A stretch of DNA of 32,506 bases from positions 1 through 32,506 of the forward strand of contig CAKVGS010000022.1 in NCBI GenBank assembly GCA_934747335.1. The letters are read 5' to 3'. Under the pieces are notes generated by a model. It did no database searches, was not told where the DNA came from, and worked only from the letters and a program-made list of their open reading frames with translations. Position numbers and translations under genes: made by a program. This stretch comes from an uncultured Candidatus Melainabacteria bacterium (GTDB taxonomy: Bacteria; Cyanobacteriota; Vampirovibrionia; Gastranaerophilales; Gastranaerophilaceae). Positions 1-7,545 of the stretch are shown here, piece by piece. Position 1 is the stretch's first letter; each line of letters starts with the position of its first letter.

Positions 1-8
1 AGTAGTTT

Positions 9-641
9 ATGAATTTTTCTCAACAACTGGGTCTGTTTATTCTGATTGCAATTTCGGCTGCTTATGTTTATTTTTCTTTCTTTTCAACGGAAGGAATACA
101 TATTCCGACTTTGCCGTCATTTAATCACGAAGATGAGAATAATTCAGAATTACCACCTGCAATTTTAGAAGAAATCACAACTACAACTCCAAACGAAGTT
201 CCTACGGAAACTCCGCAAAAACACACAGTTAAAACTGTTAAAATTTTTGTAACCGATTCAAACGGCAAAATTCGTTCACTTAACCGCAAATGCGATACGG
301 CTCAAGAAAAATCCTGTTTTGCATTTGCTATAAAAGAGCTTGTTTCAGCACCTTCTAACTGGGAAAAATCAAAAGGTTTCACATCTGAAATTCCTTCTAA
401 TACAAAAATTTTATCAATTAGAGAAGGCGAAGGCAGTGTTATGATAGACCTTTCATCAGCATTCGAAAGTGGTGGTGGCGCAGAAAGTACTTGCACAAGA
501 GTTATGCAGGTTATTAAAACCGCAAAAGCTAATACAAACTTGCCTGTTTATTTGTACATTAACGGCAAACAAGCTGATGTAATCGGCGGTGAAGGAATAA
601 TGATTAAGCAACCATTAAGCGAGAGGTCTTTAGATGACTAA
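9..641 (+). CDS. GerMN-domain membrane-anchored protein
   Basis: 210 aa. Residues about 7-26 form one hydrophobic segment, read as an N-terminal membrane anchor. An acidic Pro/Thr-rich linker follows to about residue 75. The C-terminal 130 residues resemble the GerMN domain: a VKIFVTDSNGKI strand, then GSVMIDLSSAFESGGG and a terminal VYLYINGK strand. GerMN domains occur in spore germination protein GerM and in envelope proteins of non-sporulating bacteria, so sporulation is not implied; the role is probably at the envelope. An in-frame TAG at 3-5 fixes the start at or after 9. It overlaps the next gene by 8 nt, so it heads or lies within an operon whose start is outside the window. Confidence 0.75.
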   Translation: MNFSQQLGLFILIAISAAYVYFSFFSTEGIHIPTLPSFNHEDENNSELPPAILEEITTTTPNEVPTETPQKHTVKTVKIFVTDSNGKIRSLNRKCDTAQEKSCFAFAIKELVSAPSNWEKSKGFTSEIPSNTKILSIREGEGSVMIDLSSAFESGGGAESTCTRVMQVIKTAKANTNLPVYLYINGKQADVIGGEGIMIKQPLSERSLDD

Positions 642-906
642 CAAAGATTTAGACTACTATTTGAACCTTGATTGGACGCTTATTGAGGGAACAGACTTGG
701 ATTTTAACGGAAATCCTTATCATTATATTGAAATTAAGGAAATTCCGAGTTTCGCTTTTTGTGCAAAAACCAGAGAAAAAGCATTAGAAAACTACAAAAA
801 ACAGCTTCGACTCTCGCTTATGCTTATGCTAGAAGACGGAGAACATATCGTAGAACCTGGTGAAGAAACCGAAGATGACATTGATTGGGAAAGTATATGT
901 CCATAA
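634..906 (+). CDS. HicB-like small protein without a HicA partner
   Basis: 90 aa, acidic. The middle reads like a HicB antitoxin N-terminal domain: YHYIEIKEIPSF (family pattern of strands ending in 'P.LPG'), then a helix beginning TREKALENYKKQL, then LEDGEHIVEP, matching the HicB 'EDG..IPEP' ending. There is no C-terminal DNA-binding domain and no HicA toxin gene beside it, so a toxin-antitoxin role is not supported; such orphan HicB folds are common. It overlaps the genes on both sides (8 nt upstream, 10 nt downstream with the preferred start of the next gene), so translation is probably coupled. Confidence 0.5.
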   Translation: MTNKDLDYYLNLDWTLIEGTDLDFNGNPYHYIEIKEIPSFAFCAKTREKALENYKKQLRLSLMLMLEDGEHIVEPGEETEDDIDWESICP

Positions 907-1433
907 CAAAATTATCTGAAATAATTATTACAAAGATGGAAAAAGAAGATGTTGATGCCGTTGTAGCGATTGAAGAAGAGGCTTACGGCAAACATCATTG
1001 GGCTAAATCATCGTTTTATGATGAAATGGCAAATAACCTTGCTAAATATTATGCCGCTAAAACTTCTGATGGCGAAATCGTTGGTTATGCAGGTACTTGG
1101 CATATTATTGACGAAGGTCACATTACAACAATTGCCGTAAAAAAAGATTTTTTGAGAAATCATATTGCAGAAGCAATGATTTATAAAATTGTCGAAGATT
1201 GTTACAAAGACAAGGTTAAGTATTTGACTTTAGAGGTTCGAGTTTCTAATGAACCTGCGATAAGATTATATGAAAAATACGGCTTTCAGTCTTTGGGAAC
1301 ACGAAAAGGATATTATCAAGATAATAATGAAGACGCATTAATTATGTGGACTGAAAATATTTTTTACGATAAATTTAAAATAAAATACCAAGAAAATATT
1401 GAAAAATTAAAAACATTGATTGAAATAAAATGA
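897..1433 (+). CDS. rimI: RimI-type GNAT protein N-acetyltransferase
   Basis: 178 aa from ATG 897; a TTG at 885 is in frame, but 897 has GGGAAAG just upstream and is preferred. The GNAT fold is clear: MEKEDVDAVVAIEEEAY, HHWAKSSFYDEM (typical of RimI), ITTIAVKKDFLRNHIAEAM as the acetyl-CoA strand and loop, then LEVRVSNEPAIRLYEKYGF and GTRKGYYQDNNEDALIMW. These last two blocks are the RimI signature. The family acetylates N-terminal alanine of ribosomal protein S18 or other targets. The CoA loop, RNHIAEAM, is less glycine-rich than the usual R/Q-x-x-G-x-G/A. The C-terminal 25 residues form a Lys-rich helix beyond the core. It overlaps the following gene by 4 nt. Confidence 0.82.
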   Translation: MSITKLSEIIITKMEKEDVDAVVAIEEEAYGKHHWAKSSFYDEMANNLAKYYAAKTSDGEIVGYAGTWHIIDEGHITTIAVKKDFLRNHIAEAMIYKIVEDCYKDKVKYLTLEVRVSNEPAIRLYEKYGFQSLGTRKGYYQDNNEDALIMWTENIFYDKFKIKYQENIEKLKTLIEIK

Positions 1434-2107
1434 GCAAAAGAGTCGCAAAACAAATAAACAGCTTTAAATACAAAGGCGAACCTATTAGAATAACTATGGG
1501 TACGCTTGTTATGACTGCTCTTTGCGTTTTATTGATTATTGTCGCAACTTTCACACAGCTTACTTTAAAACACCCTTATATTCCGTTTGATTCGTTGAGT
1601 TTTTTAGCGATGGAAACGGATGAACACGCGATTTTACACCATTTTATAAAGAGCTATAAATACATACCGCAAATTCCTGTTGTATTTTTTATTGTTGCTC
1701 TAATGGGTAGAAAATTCGGGATTTTGGCGATTTTGATGTACATATTTTTAGGCTTAATATTTCCTATTTTTGCTTTAGGTGGCGGAATAAGTTACTTTTT
1801 TGAATACGGTTTTGGTTATATTTTGGCATTTTTACCTGCAATATTTTTTGCCGGAACTTTACTTAAGGGAAAAACTGATTTATTAAGAATATTCTTAATT
1901 TCGTTGATTGGCGTTTTGATAATTCACGTTTTAGGAATTTTATATATGTTTTTCATAGCCACGCTTCGCCACGCGCCAATGGATTTGGTGACAAGCTGGA
2001 TTATGTCACAAAGTGGTGTACAGGTATTTTATGACATATTTTTTGCAATGATTGCGATTTTCGCAGGCAGACAGATGCGAAAATTATTGTGGATAGTGAT
2101 GTGCTAA
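1430..2107 (+). CDS. bioY: BioY-like biotin transporter subunit
   Basis: 225 aa with about six hydrophobic helices. An N-terminal basic stretch is followed by a first helix at about 22-45. A glycine-rich turn (FALGGGISYFFEYGFGYILAF) matches the BioY core, where GG..GY..GF occurs, and HVLGILYM matches the later conserved 'LG..W/YL' helix. BioY is the substrate-binding S component of an ECF-type biotin importer or works alone; no energising subunits lie nearby. The start overlaps the rimI stop by 4 nt (ATGA), showing coupling. The family assignment rests on pattern only. Confidence 0.65.
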   Translation: MSKRVAKQINSFKYKGEPIRITMGTLVMTALCVLLIIVATFTQLTLKHPYIPFDSLSFLAMETDEHAILHHFIKSYKYIPQIPVVFFIVALMGRKFGILAILMYIFLGLIFPIFALGGGISYFFEYGFGYILAFLPAIFFAGTLLKGKTDLLRIFLISLIGVLIIHVLGILYMFFIATLRHAPMDLVTSWIMSQSGVQVFYDIFFAMIAIFAGRQMRKLLWIVMC

Positions 2108-2133
2108 TATAAATTAACATTTGATGCATTAAC

Positions 2134-2345
2134 ACCTCCCTAATTAGGGAGGTCGCAGTCGTACGAGCGTAAGCGAGTTACGAATGCGGGTGGGTATCTA
2201 TTTGAAAAAATTGAGAAATTGAGAATGGAATTTTGCAAGAGGAATTTGACATGAGAAAGGTTTAATTCACGTTTTGTTGATACCCATCCCAACCTTCCCT
2301 AATAAGGGAAGGAGTATGCGCGAATGTCGTTCGATATTGGCGTTA
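2134..2345 (+). repeat. MITE-like palindromic element with inverted ends
   Basis: Fills the gap between two convergent genes. The left end is a perfect 20-nt palindrome, ACCTCCCTAATTAGGGAGGT (2134-2153). The right part has a matching near-palindrome at 2293-2312 (CCTTCCCT-AATA-AGGGAAGG). GGGTGGGTATC (about 2189) and GATACCCATCCC (about 2279) are inverted inside these ends. No ORF is present. It belongs with the CCCTCTCCC-type repeats seen at 7169, 7405, 14312, 25093 and 26861. Confidence 0.6.
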
Positions 2346-2364
2346 GCACCTTCATGACTAAGTA

Positions 2365-3207
2365 TTAAGGATGGATATTATTTATCCCCCTAAATCCTCT
2401 TTCTGCCGTGTATTCCCAGTTCTTTTCAGGCATGAGTTTATTATTTAAACATTTCCAAATAGCGTCAACATTATATGAACAATTTTTATATCTATTCATA
2501 TATTCAAGCAAAAGTTCTGTTTTTGTGTTGCCTGCACCGCGCCCAATGCCTTGCAGAGTCGAATCTATAATAATATCTCGCTTTGCATCGTTAATGAACT
2601 TTATACTAAGCGCAAGTGAAAGTTGAATATTATTGTGTGAATGAAAACCCAATTCAATTTGATTATCAAGCGTTTCTTCAAAAATCGGCAGAATTAAATC
2701 CATATCTTCCGGAAACATTGAACCAAACGAATCGACGATATAACAAGCATTTACACCAATAAAATTAGCACGTTTGCATAATTTCATTAAATCTGTTTTT
2801 GAATATTCTTTAACATTAGATGGCTGCAAAAACACTTTGTAACCTTTATTTTTAACTTCTTCTGCAACAAAAGAAATTTCATCCAAACTTTTTTTGTAAA
2901 ACGCAATTCTGATTATATCAACCAAACCGTTGTTTTGAGGAAGTTTTGCTACATCATAACGTCCGCAATCAAACATAAGCGAAAAGTTGGATTTAGAGGC
3001 TTCAAGATAGTTTTTTGCATCATTAGGAACACTATATAAAACAGAATCTTTTTCATGAACACAATTTCTTAACCAACCGCATTCAACGATGTCAATTTTA
3101 GCGTTTTCTAATGTTGTAATAATATCACAAATTCGTTTTTCGCCGAATTTTGAGTCAACAACATAAGCGCCATCACGTAATGTACAATCTAAAACTTTAT
3201 ATCCCAT
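2365..3207 (-). CDS. DRE-TIM metallolyase (4-hydroxy-2-oxovalerate aldolase-like)
   Basis: 280 aa from the ATG at 3207, chosen because AGAGGT lies just upstream; the frame stays open 15 codons further without an SD. The HMGL-like/DRE-TIM barrel is shown by DCTLRDGAYVV at the N terminus (metal-binding Asp, catalytic Arg), VECGWLR, the HSHNN metal-binding His pair around residue 200, and the glycine-rich GIGRGAGNTKTE loop. The family includes isopropylmalate synthases and 4-hydroxy-2-oxovalerate aldolases; this sub-type is often found in surface polysaccharide loci, but the substrate cannot be read here. The gene ends about 20 nt from the repeat element at 2134-2345, so its C terminus may have been altered by that insertion. 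Confidence 0.72.
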   Translation of the reverse strand: MGYKVLDCTLRDGAYVVDSKFGEKRICDIITTLENAKIDIVECGWLRNCVHEKDSVLYSVPNDAKNYLEASKSNFSLMFDCGRYDVAKLPQNNGLVDIIRIAFYKKSLDEISFVAEEVKNKGYKVFLQPSNVKEYSKTDLMKLCKRANFIGVNACYIVDSFGSMFPEDMDLILPIFEETLDNQIELGFHSHNNIQLSLALSIKFINDAKRDIIIDSTLQGIGRGAGNTKTELLLEYMNRYKNCSYNVDAIWKCLNNKLMPEKNWEYTAERGFRGINNIHP

Positions 3208-3248
3208 AAGAACCTCTTTACATATCGTAACAAAAATATTGAAATGTA

Positions 3249-3285
3249 GCAATTTTTGCTTTCTACTTTACTTTATATATATAAG
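3249..3285 (+). promoter_or_regulatory. Bipartite upstream motif, copy A
   Basis: GCAATTTTT (3249-3257), 11 nt, then TACTTTATATATATAAG (3269-3285), ending 26 nt before the ATG at 3312. The second part is identical over 17 nt to the copy at 8775-8791, and the full two-part arrangement recurs with the same 11-nt gap at 21037-20999 and 30929-30897 on the reverse strand. Probably a promoter or operator. Confidence 0.65.
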
Positions 3286-3311
3286 AATGTGTAATAAAGG
3301 TGAAATGTGCT

Positions 3312-4328
3312 ATGACAAATCCAATGATTAATCCGCAACAACCAAATTATTCAGGCGTAACTATTCAGATTTCAAACCCTGCTGTTAATTTGGGTGGTGA
3401 AAAAAATTGTACTGTTCCAAATGTGCCACAGGGCTGTCAAGGTGTTTATCAAATTCCACAAGCACAAATGGGAGCAATACCGCAAAAAGAAATTTACGGT
3501 TATGCGACAAATCCTCAAATGGCACAACAGCCAAACTGTTTTCAAGCATATCCGCCTCAATATTATTTGAACAATTACAACTATCAAGGCAATGGAAAAA
3601 CAGTAGAAGATACTGTTAATAAATCAGATATTGAAGCTATTAATAAGGAATTAGAAAATATTAAAAATGTGTCAGAAACTGCAAATCAAACTCAAAATGC
3701 AGACTCTAAAGATGTAAATTCTACTCAAGCAGGTGAAATTGCAAATGAGGCAAATCAAACCGATAGCGTGGGAGCAGAAGGCACAGCCTTAAAACACTAT
3801 GACACAGGCGAAGACAAAGATACAAAACAAGATATGACTAAATCAGGCGGGATTATTGATGATTTAGATGCTAGAGAAGAACAAATTAAAGCAGATAAGA
3901 AAAACAGTAAACAAAAAAGAGTTGTGGCTTTAACTGATGAATATATTAAATCGTTAGAAAATTATTTGAATAATCCGAATGATGAAATTCGTTTGATGGC
4001 TTCAAAAGAAATTTTGATGAGATTAGATGAAGATAAAGACAGATACAATGATGCAGCTTTGAACGCATTATTAAATAAAATGCTTCAAGACCCGTCAAAA
4101 CTAATCAGAGTTGCGGCGTTGAGTGCGTTTGCTTCACAATTGGCAAGCGGTAACGATTTCACGGTAGAACTTCTTCATAACATTCAAGCAAATCCAAGTG
4201 CTGATAAAGAAGATGTTCTTCAAGCAGCTGATATTTTGTTAAAAATGTCAGGTGGAACAGAAGTTAAAAATATTCCAAATCCTGCAGTGAAAGAAGAAGC
4301 TCCACAAGATGGAGTTAAAGGACAATAA
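3312..4328 (+). CDS. HEAT-repeat-like protein with Pro/Gln/Asn-rich N terminus
   Basis: 338 aa from ATG 3312, with AAGGTG 9 nt upstream; a GTG at 3300 is in frame but lies inside the SD. The N terminus starts MTNPMINPQQPNYSGVTIQI and is then Pro/Gln/Asn/Tyr-rich to about residue 95. A low-complexity acidic middle follows. From about residue 205, paired helices (YLNNPNDEIRLMASKEIL; MLQDPSKLIRVAALSAFASQL) look like two to three HEAT units, a protein-binding scaffold. No signal peptide or membrane segment. The next gene starts 2 nt after the stop. Preceded by bipartite motif copy A. Function unknown. Confidence 0.7.
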   Translation: MTNPMINPQQPNYSGVTIQISNPAVNLGGEKNCTVPNVPQGCQGVYQIPQAQMGAIPQKEIYGYATNPQMAQQPNCFQAYPPQYYLNNYNYQGNGKTVEDTVNKSDIEAINKELENIKNVSETANQTQNADSKDVNSTQAGEIANEANQTDSVGAEGTALKHYDTGEDKDTKQDMTKSGGIIDDLDAREEQIKADKKNSKQKRVVALTDEYIKSLENYLNNPNDEIRLMASKEILMRLDEDKDRYNDAALNALLNKMLQDPSKLIRVAALSAFASQLASGNDFTVELLHNIQANPSADKEDVLQAADILLKMSGGTEVKNIPNPAVKEEAPQDGVKGQ

Positions 4329-4330
4329 TA

Positions 4331-4768
4331 ATGGGCATGGTTTCTAACATAGTATGCAAAACAGTTGGTATCGCAGGCATGAGCGCAGTGCTTTATGACT
4401 CATATTCTGTTGCCAAAAAGAATGCAGGCAGAGTTTCTCAAATGGAAAATGCCGATCATTTTGAAAAAGTTCATGCTTCGACAAGAACTTTAAACGGAGA
4501 AAGTTCTGTTAATCGTGCTATGCAGAAAAAAGTTGCAGAAATGCGTATGGATAACCCTCTATTTTCCATTATGGGAAACGTAAAAGGGTTTACCAAAGGA
4601 TTTTTAAACACGTTAGGAAATAACTTATTTACAGTTGCTTTCTCAGGTTTAGCACTTGCAACCAAAGGTACAATGTCAAAAATCGGGGCTTGGGGAACTG
4701 TTGGTTGCGGCTTGTTAACTATCGCCAGAGAAGGCTTTGGATTAGGCAAAAACACACCGGTTGATTAA
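4331..4768 (+). CDS. Hypothetical protein with glycine-rich hydrophobic segments
   Basis: 145 aa, unrecognised. Hydrophobic, Gly/Ala-rich stretches at the N terminus (VCKTVGIAGMSAVLY) and at about 93-135 flank a polar, charged middle. The segments are short for classical membrane helices but could associate with membrane. The start is 2 nt beyond the stop of the HEAT-like gene, so the two are almost certainly co-translated and may act together. Confidence 0.6.
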   Translation: MGMVSNIVCKTVGIAGMSAVLYDSYSVAKKNAGRVSQMENADHFEKVHASTRTLNGESSVNRAMQKKVAEMRMDNPLFSIMGNVKGFTKGFLNTLGNNLFTVAFSGLALATKGTMSKIGAWGTVGCGLLTIAREGFGLGKNTPVD

Positions 4769-4816
4769 GAGAATTTTGCTTTTATTACGAGTTCTTAAGC
4801 TTCCACTATTCGTATT

Positions 4817-4845
4817 TTGCGAAAATCGCATGTTTATTATATAAT
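4817..4845 (+). promoter_or_regulatory. Sigma-70-type promoter for pnp
   Basis: TTGCGA (4817-4822), a 17-nt spacer, then a perfect TATAAT (4840-4845). It lies 78 nt before the pnp start, in the only gap upstream of that gene. Confidence 0.7.
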
Positions 4846-4888
4846 TAGCGTGGAAATTTTTAAAAATTAGTAGAACTTAATGGAAGCA

Positions 4889-4909
4889 TTCGGCTTTCGA
4901 GTAGCCGGA
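4889..4909 (+). promoter_or_regulatory. Hairpin in the pnp leader
   Basis: CGGCT (4891-4895) pairs with AGCCG (4903-4907) around a 7-nt loop, extended by a U-G and a U-A pair. It ends just before the GAAGGA ribosome site. Escherichia coli pnp mRNA has a leader stem used in RNase III/PNPase autoregulation; a similar role here is inference only. Confidence 0.45.
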
Positions 4910-4922
4910 GAAAGAAGGAAAA

Positions 4923-7064
4923 ATGGTACCTGAAACAAAAAGTTTTCAATTAGAAATTGGCGGTAAAACCGTTACTGTTGAAACAGGTAAGTACGCACAA
5001 TCAACTAACGGAAGCGTTACTGTTCGTTGCGGTGACACAATGTTATTTGTACACTGCGTAGTTAGTAAAGAACCTAGAGTTGGGATAGACTTTTTCCCAC
5101 TTCTTATTGATTATGAAGAAAGAATGTCATCAATCGGACGTATCCCCGGTGGTTACAACCGTTCAGAAGGTAAAGCAAGCGATAAAGCTATCCTTGTTTC
5201 ACGTTTGATTGATAGACCAATCAGACCTCTATTCCCAAAAGGATATAGAAACGATATTCAAATCGTAGCTCAATTATTCAGCTACGACCAACAAAACCAA
5301 CCTGACACATTGGCTATGTTAGGTGCATCTTGCGCATTGATGCTTTCAGGCGCACCATTTGAAGGCCCTATCGGTGCTGTAAGAGTTTCAAAAGTTGATG
5401 GTCAACTTATTGCAAACCCAACTCACCAACAAGCTGACAAATCAGACTTAGACATTGTTGTAGCAGGTACACATGATTCAGTAATTATGGTTGAAGCAGG
5501 TTGTAAATTCGTTACAGAAGACGATATTATGGAAGCTGTTGAATTTGCTCAAGGCGAAATCAGAAAACAATGCGAAGCTCAAGTTGAATTTGCAAAAGCT
5601 TGTGGCGTTGTAAAAGAAGAATTCGTAAACCCTTACGATACAACAGAACTTAAAAATATCATTAACGAAGTTGCTCACGATATGATTTTTGATGCATATC
5701 ACAACTTTGACAGAAAATACAGACAAGAAAAATTAGAAGAAGCTAAAAAACTTGTTAAAGAAAGAGTTGAAGCTCTTCCTGAAGATCATTACATTCACAA
5801 AATTATTGAAGAAACAGGCATTGACTTTGTTGCAGAAGAATTCAAAGCTGCTGAAAAGAAAATTATGCGTGCAATGATTCTTGATGAAGGTGTTAGAGCA
5901 GACGGACGTAAACCAACCGAAGTTAGACCTATTTGGTGCGAAGTTGGTGTTATTCCTCGCGCTCACGGTTCAGCCGTATTTACAAGAGGTCAAACTCAAA
6001 TCTTGTCAGTTGCAACACTTGCTGGCCCTGGCATGAAACAAGAATTAGACGGCGTTGATCCTGAAACTGAAAAAACTTACATGCATAAATACATCTTCCC
6101 TGGTTTCTCAGTTGGTGAAGTTAAACCTCTAAGAGGTCCTGGCAGACGTGAAGTTGGTCACGGCAACTTGGCTGAAAGAGCTAATGTTCCTGCACTTCCT
6201 TCTCAAGAAGAATTCGGATACACAATCCGTGTAACTTCAGATGTATTAGAATCAAATGGTTCTACATCAATGGGTTCAACTTGCGGTTCTTCAATGGCAT
6301 TGATGAATGCAGGCGTTCCTGTTAAGTGCATGATTGGTGGTGTTGCAATGGGTATGATTACTGAAGAAGGTAAAGAGCCTGTTGTATTAACAGATATCCA
6401 AGGTATTGAAGACTTCCTTGGTGATATGGACTTCAAAGTTACAGGTAACGATGATGGTATCACAGCTCTTCAAATGGATATGAAGGCTAAAGGTATTGCA
6501 AACGACACATTGAGAAGAGCTTTGGCTCAAGCAAAAGAAGGCAGATTGCATATCTTGGGTGAAATGAGAAAAGTTATTACAGAACCTGCAAAACAACTTT
6601 CACCATTCGCACCAAGCATTTCTACAATGACAATTCCTACTGAAGATATCGGAACAGTTATCGGACCTGGTGGTAAACAAATCAGAGCAATTATTGACGC
6701 ATCAGGTGCTGAAATTGATATTCAAGACAGCGGTGTTGTAACAATTACTTCTAACGACCAAGAAGGTGCAGCAATTGCTAAGAAGATGATTAAAGATCTT
6801 ACATTCAAACCTGAAGTTGGTATGGTTATCAAAGGTAAAGTTGTAAGAATCATTCCTATTGGCGCGTTTGTTGAACTTGGCGGTGGTAAAGACGGTATGG
6901 TTCACATTTCTCAAATTTGCCAAGAAAGAATTGAAACAATCGAACCACACGTTAATATCGGCGACGAAGTGGTTGTTAAGGTTATCAAGATTGATGATAA
7001 GGGTAGAATCAACCTTACTATCAAGGGTGTAACCGAAGAAGATAAAGCTAAATTAAACGCTTAA
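4923..7064 (+). CDS. pnp: Polyribonucleotide nucleotidyltransferase (PNPase)
   Basis: 713 aa, full length for the family. Two RNase PH-like domains are present: the first holds RIPGGYNRSEGK and SRLIDRPIRPLFPKGY; the second holds DGRKPTEVRPI, HGSAVFTRGQTQ, FPGFSVGEVKPLRGPGRREVGHG and the SNGSTSMGSTCGSSMALM block. An all-helical linker lies between. A KH domain with IGPGGKQIRAII follows near residue 580, then an S1 domain (GMVIKGKVVRIIPIGAFVEL, DGMVHISQI) near 632-705. The enzyme degrades RNA 3'-5' phosphorolytically in the cytoplasm. It has its own promoter, a leader hairpin, an AGAAGGA ribosome site and a strong terminator, so it is monocistronic; rpsO, often adjacent elsewhere, is not here. 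Confidence 0.98.
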   Translation: MVPETKSFQLEIGGKTVTVETGKYAQSTNGSVTVRCGDTMLFVHCVVSKEPRVGIDFFPLLIDYEERMSSIGRIPGGYNRSEGKASDKAILVSRLIDRPIRPLFPKGYRNDIQIVAQLFSYDQQNQPDTLAMLGASCALMLSGAPFEGPIGAVRVSKVDGQLIANPTHQQADKSDLDIVVAGTHDSVIMVEAGCKFVTEDDIMEAVEFAQGEIRKQCEAQVEFAKACGVVKEEFVNPYDTTELKNIINEVAHDMIFDAYHNFDRKYRQEKLEEAKKLVKERVEALPEDHYIHKIIEETGIDFVAEEFKAAEKKIMRAMILDEGVRADGRKPTEVRPIWCEVGVIPRAHGSAVFTRGQTQILSVATLAGPGMKQELDGVDPETEKTYMHKYIFPGFSVGEVKPLRGPGRREVGHGNLAERANVPALPSQEEFGYTIRVTSDVLESNGSTSMGSTCGSSMALMNAGVPVKCMIGGVAMGMITEEGKEPVVLTDIQGIEDFLGDMDFKVTGNDDGITALQMDMKAKGIANDTLRRALAQAKEGRLHILGEMRKVITEPAKQLSPFAPSISTMTIPTEDIGTVIGPGGKQIRAIIDASGAEIDIQDSGVVTITSNDQEGAAIAKKMIKDLTFKPEVGMVIKGKVVRIIPIGAFVELGGGKDGMVHISQICQERIETIEPHVNIGDEVVVKVIKIDDKGRINLTIKGVTEEDKAKLNA

Positions 7065-7071
7065 TTGATAA

Positions 7072-7097
7072 TGTTGGGCTGAAAGCCCAACCTACAT
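7072..7097 (+). repeat. GTAGGTTGGGC-family palindromic repeat
   Basis: Inverted repeat TTGGGCT-GAA-AGCCCAA followed by CCTACAT, immediately after pnp. Copies or variants, mostly in opposite orientation, lie at 25121, 26824, 29476, 30357 and 31394. Confidence 0.7.
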
Positions 7098-7103
7098 AGA
7101 TAA

Positions 7104-7143
7104 AAAAGACCTCGGATTTTGCAAACAAAATCCGAGGCTTTTT
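7104..7143 (+). terminator. Rho-independent terminator of pnp
   Basis: A perfect 12-bp stem, CCTCGGATTTTG (7110-7121) with CAAAATCCGAGG (7126-7137), a CAAA loop and a T tract (7139-7143). A-rich sequence on the other side could make it work in both directions. Confidence 0.9.
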
Positions 7144-7168
7144 CATTATATTGAATTCGTGCGCAAAT

Positions 7169-7242
7169 GCCCCTCTCCTGGGGAGAGGGTAGAATTTCAA
7201 GTTGAGCCTTGCGAAACTTAGAAATTCGGGTGAGGGTTCTAG
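7169..7242 (+). repeat. CCCTCTCCC-family repeat
   Basis: CCCCTCTCC-TG-GGGAGAGGG hairpin followed by GAATTTC...GAAATTC inverted arms and GGGTGAGGGTT. No coding potential. Related units: 2134, 7405, 14312, 25093, 26861. Confidence 0.55.
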
Positions 7243-7281
7243 CTGTAAAGCAATACTAAATAATTTTTCTATGCAATAATG

Positions 7282-7374
7282 TATAATAAAAGCATAGAGT
7301 GGTAGCTTGCGAAACTACCAATGCTCTTTAGAGAATCTTACGGTTCTTAGTCTCTTGACTAAGAACCGTTTTTT
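7282..7374 (+). ncRNA. Candidate two-hairpin small RNA with its own terminator
   Basis: A -10-like TATAAT (7282-7287) with no good -35 precedes a compact structured stretch. Hairpin 1: AGCAT (7291-7295), a 4-nt bulge AGAG, TGGTAG (7300-7305), loop CTTGCGAAA, CTACCA (7315-7320), ATGCT (7321-7325). Hairpin 2 is a perfect 13-bp terminator stem, ACGGTTCTTAGTC (7340-7352) with GACTAAGAACCGT (7357-7369), followed by T7369-7374. No ORF precedes this terminator after the pnp terminator, so it should end a short RNA of about 80 nt. It matches no family I can name. It could instead be a leader/attenuator for the gene at 7546. Confidence 0.5.
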
Positions 7375-7404
7375 AATACAAATAGAATTATAAAGAATTG
7401 TATT

Positions 7405-7450
7405 ACCCTCATCAGGCTTCGCCCTAGAGGGGAGAAGGCTGATGAGGGTG
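7405..7450 (+). repeat. CCCTCATCA hairpin repeat
   Basis: ACCCTCATCA (7405-7414) and TGATGAGGGT (7441-7450) form 10-bp inverted arms around a GC-rich loop. The rest of the gap, 7451-7545, shows only A+T-rich sequence and the ribosome site of the next gene. Confidence 0.55.
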
Positions 7451-7545
7451 ATACAGACAAAACTCTTTATCACTTCACTCCTTTCTAGCAAATTATTTTT
7501 TTACGTGTTTTTATATAAAAGTACAGTTATATAAAAAGGACTAAC

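Noticed and set aside
634..906. Complete HicAB toxin-antitoxin system
   Set aside because: Only a HicB-like half is present; neighbours are a GerMN protein and an acetyltransferase.
2134..2345. CRISPR array
   Set aside because: Palindromes differ in sequence and no regular spacer-repeat units exist here or elsewhere in the window.
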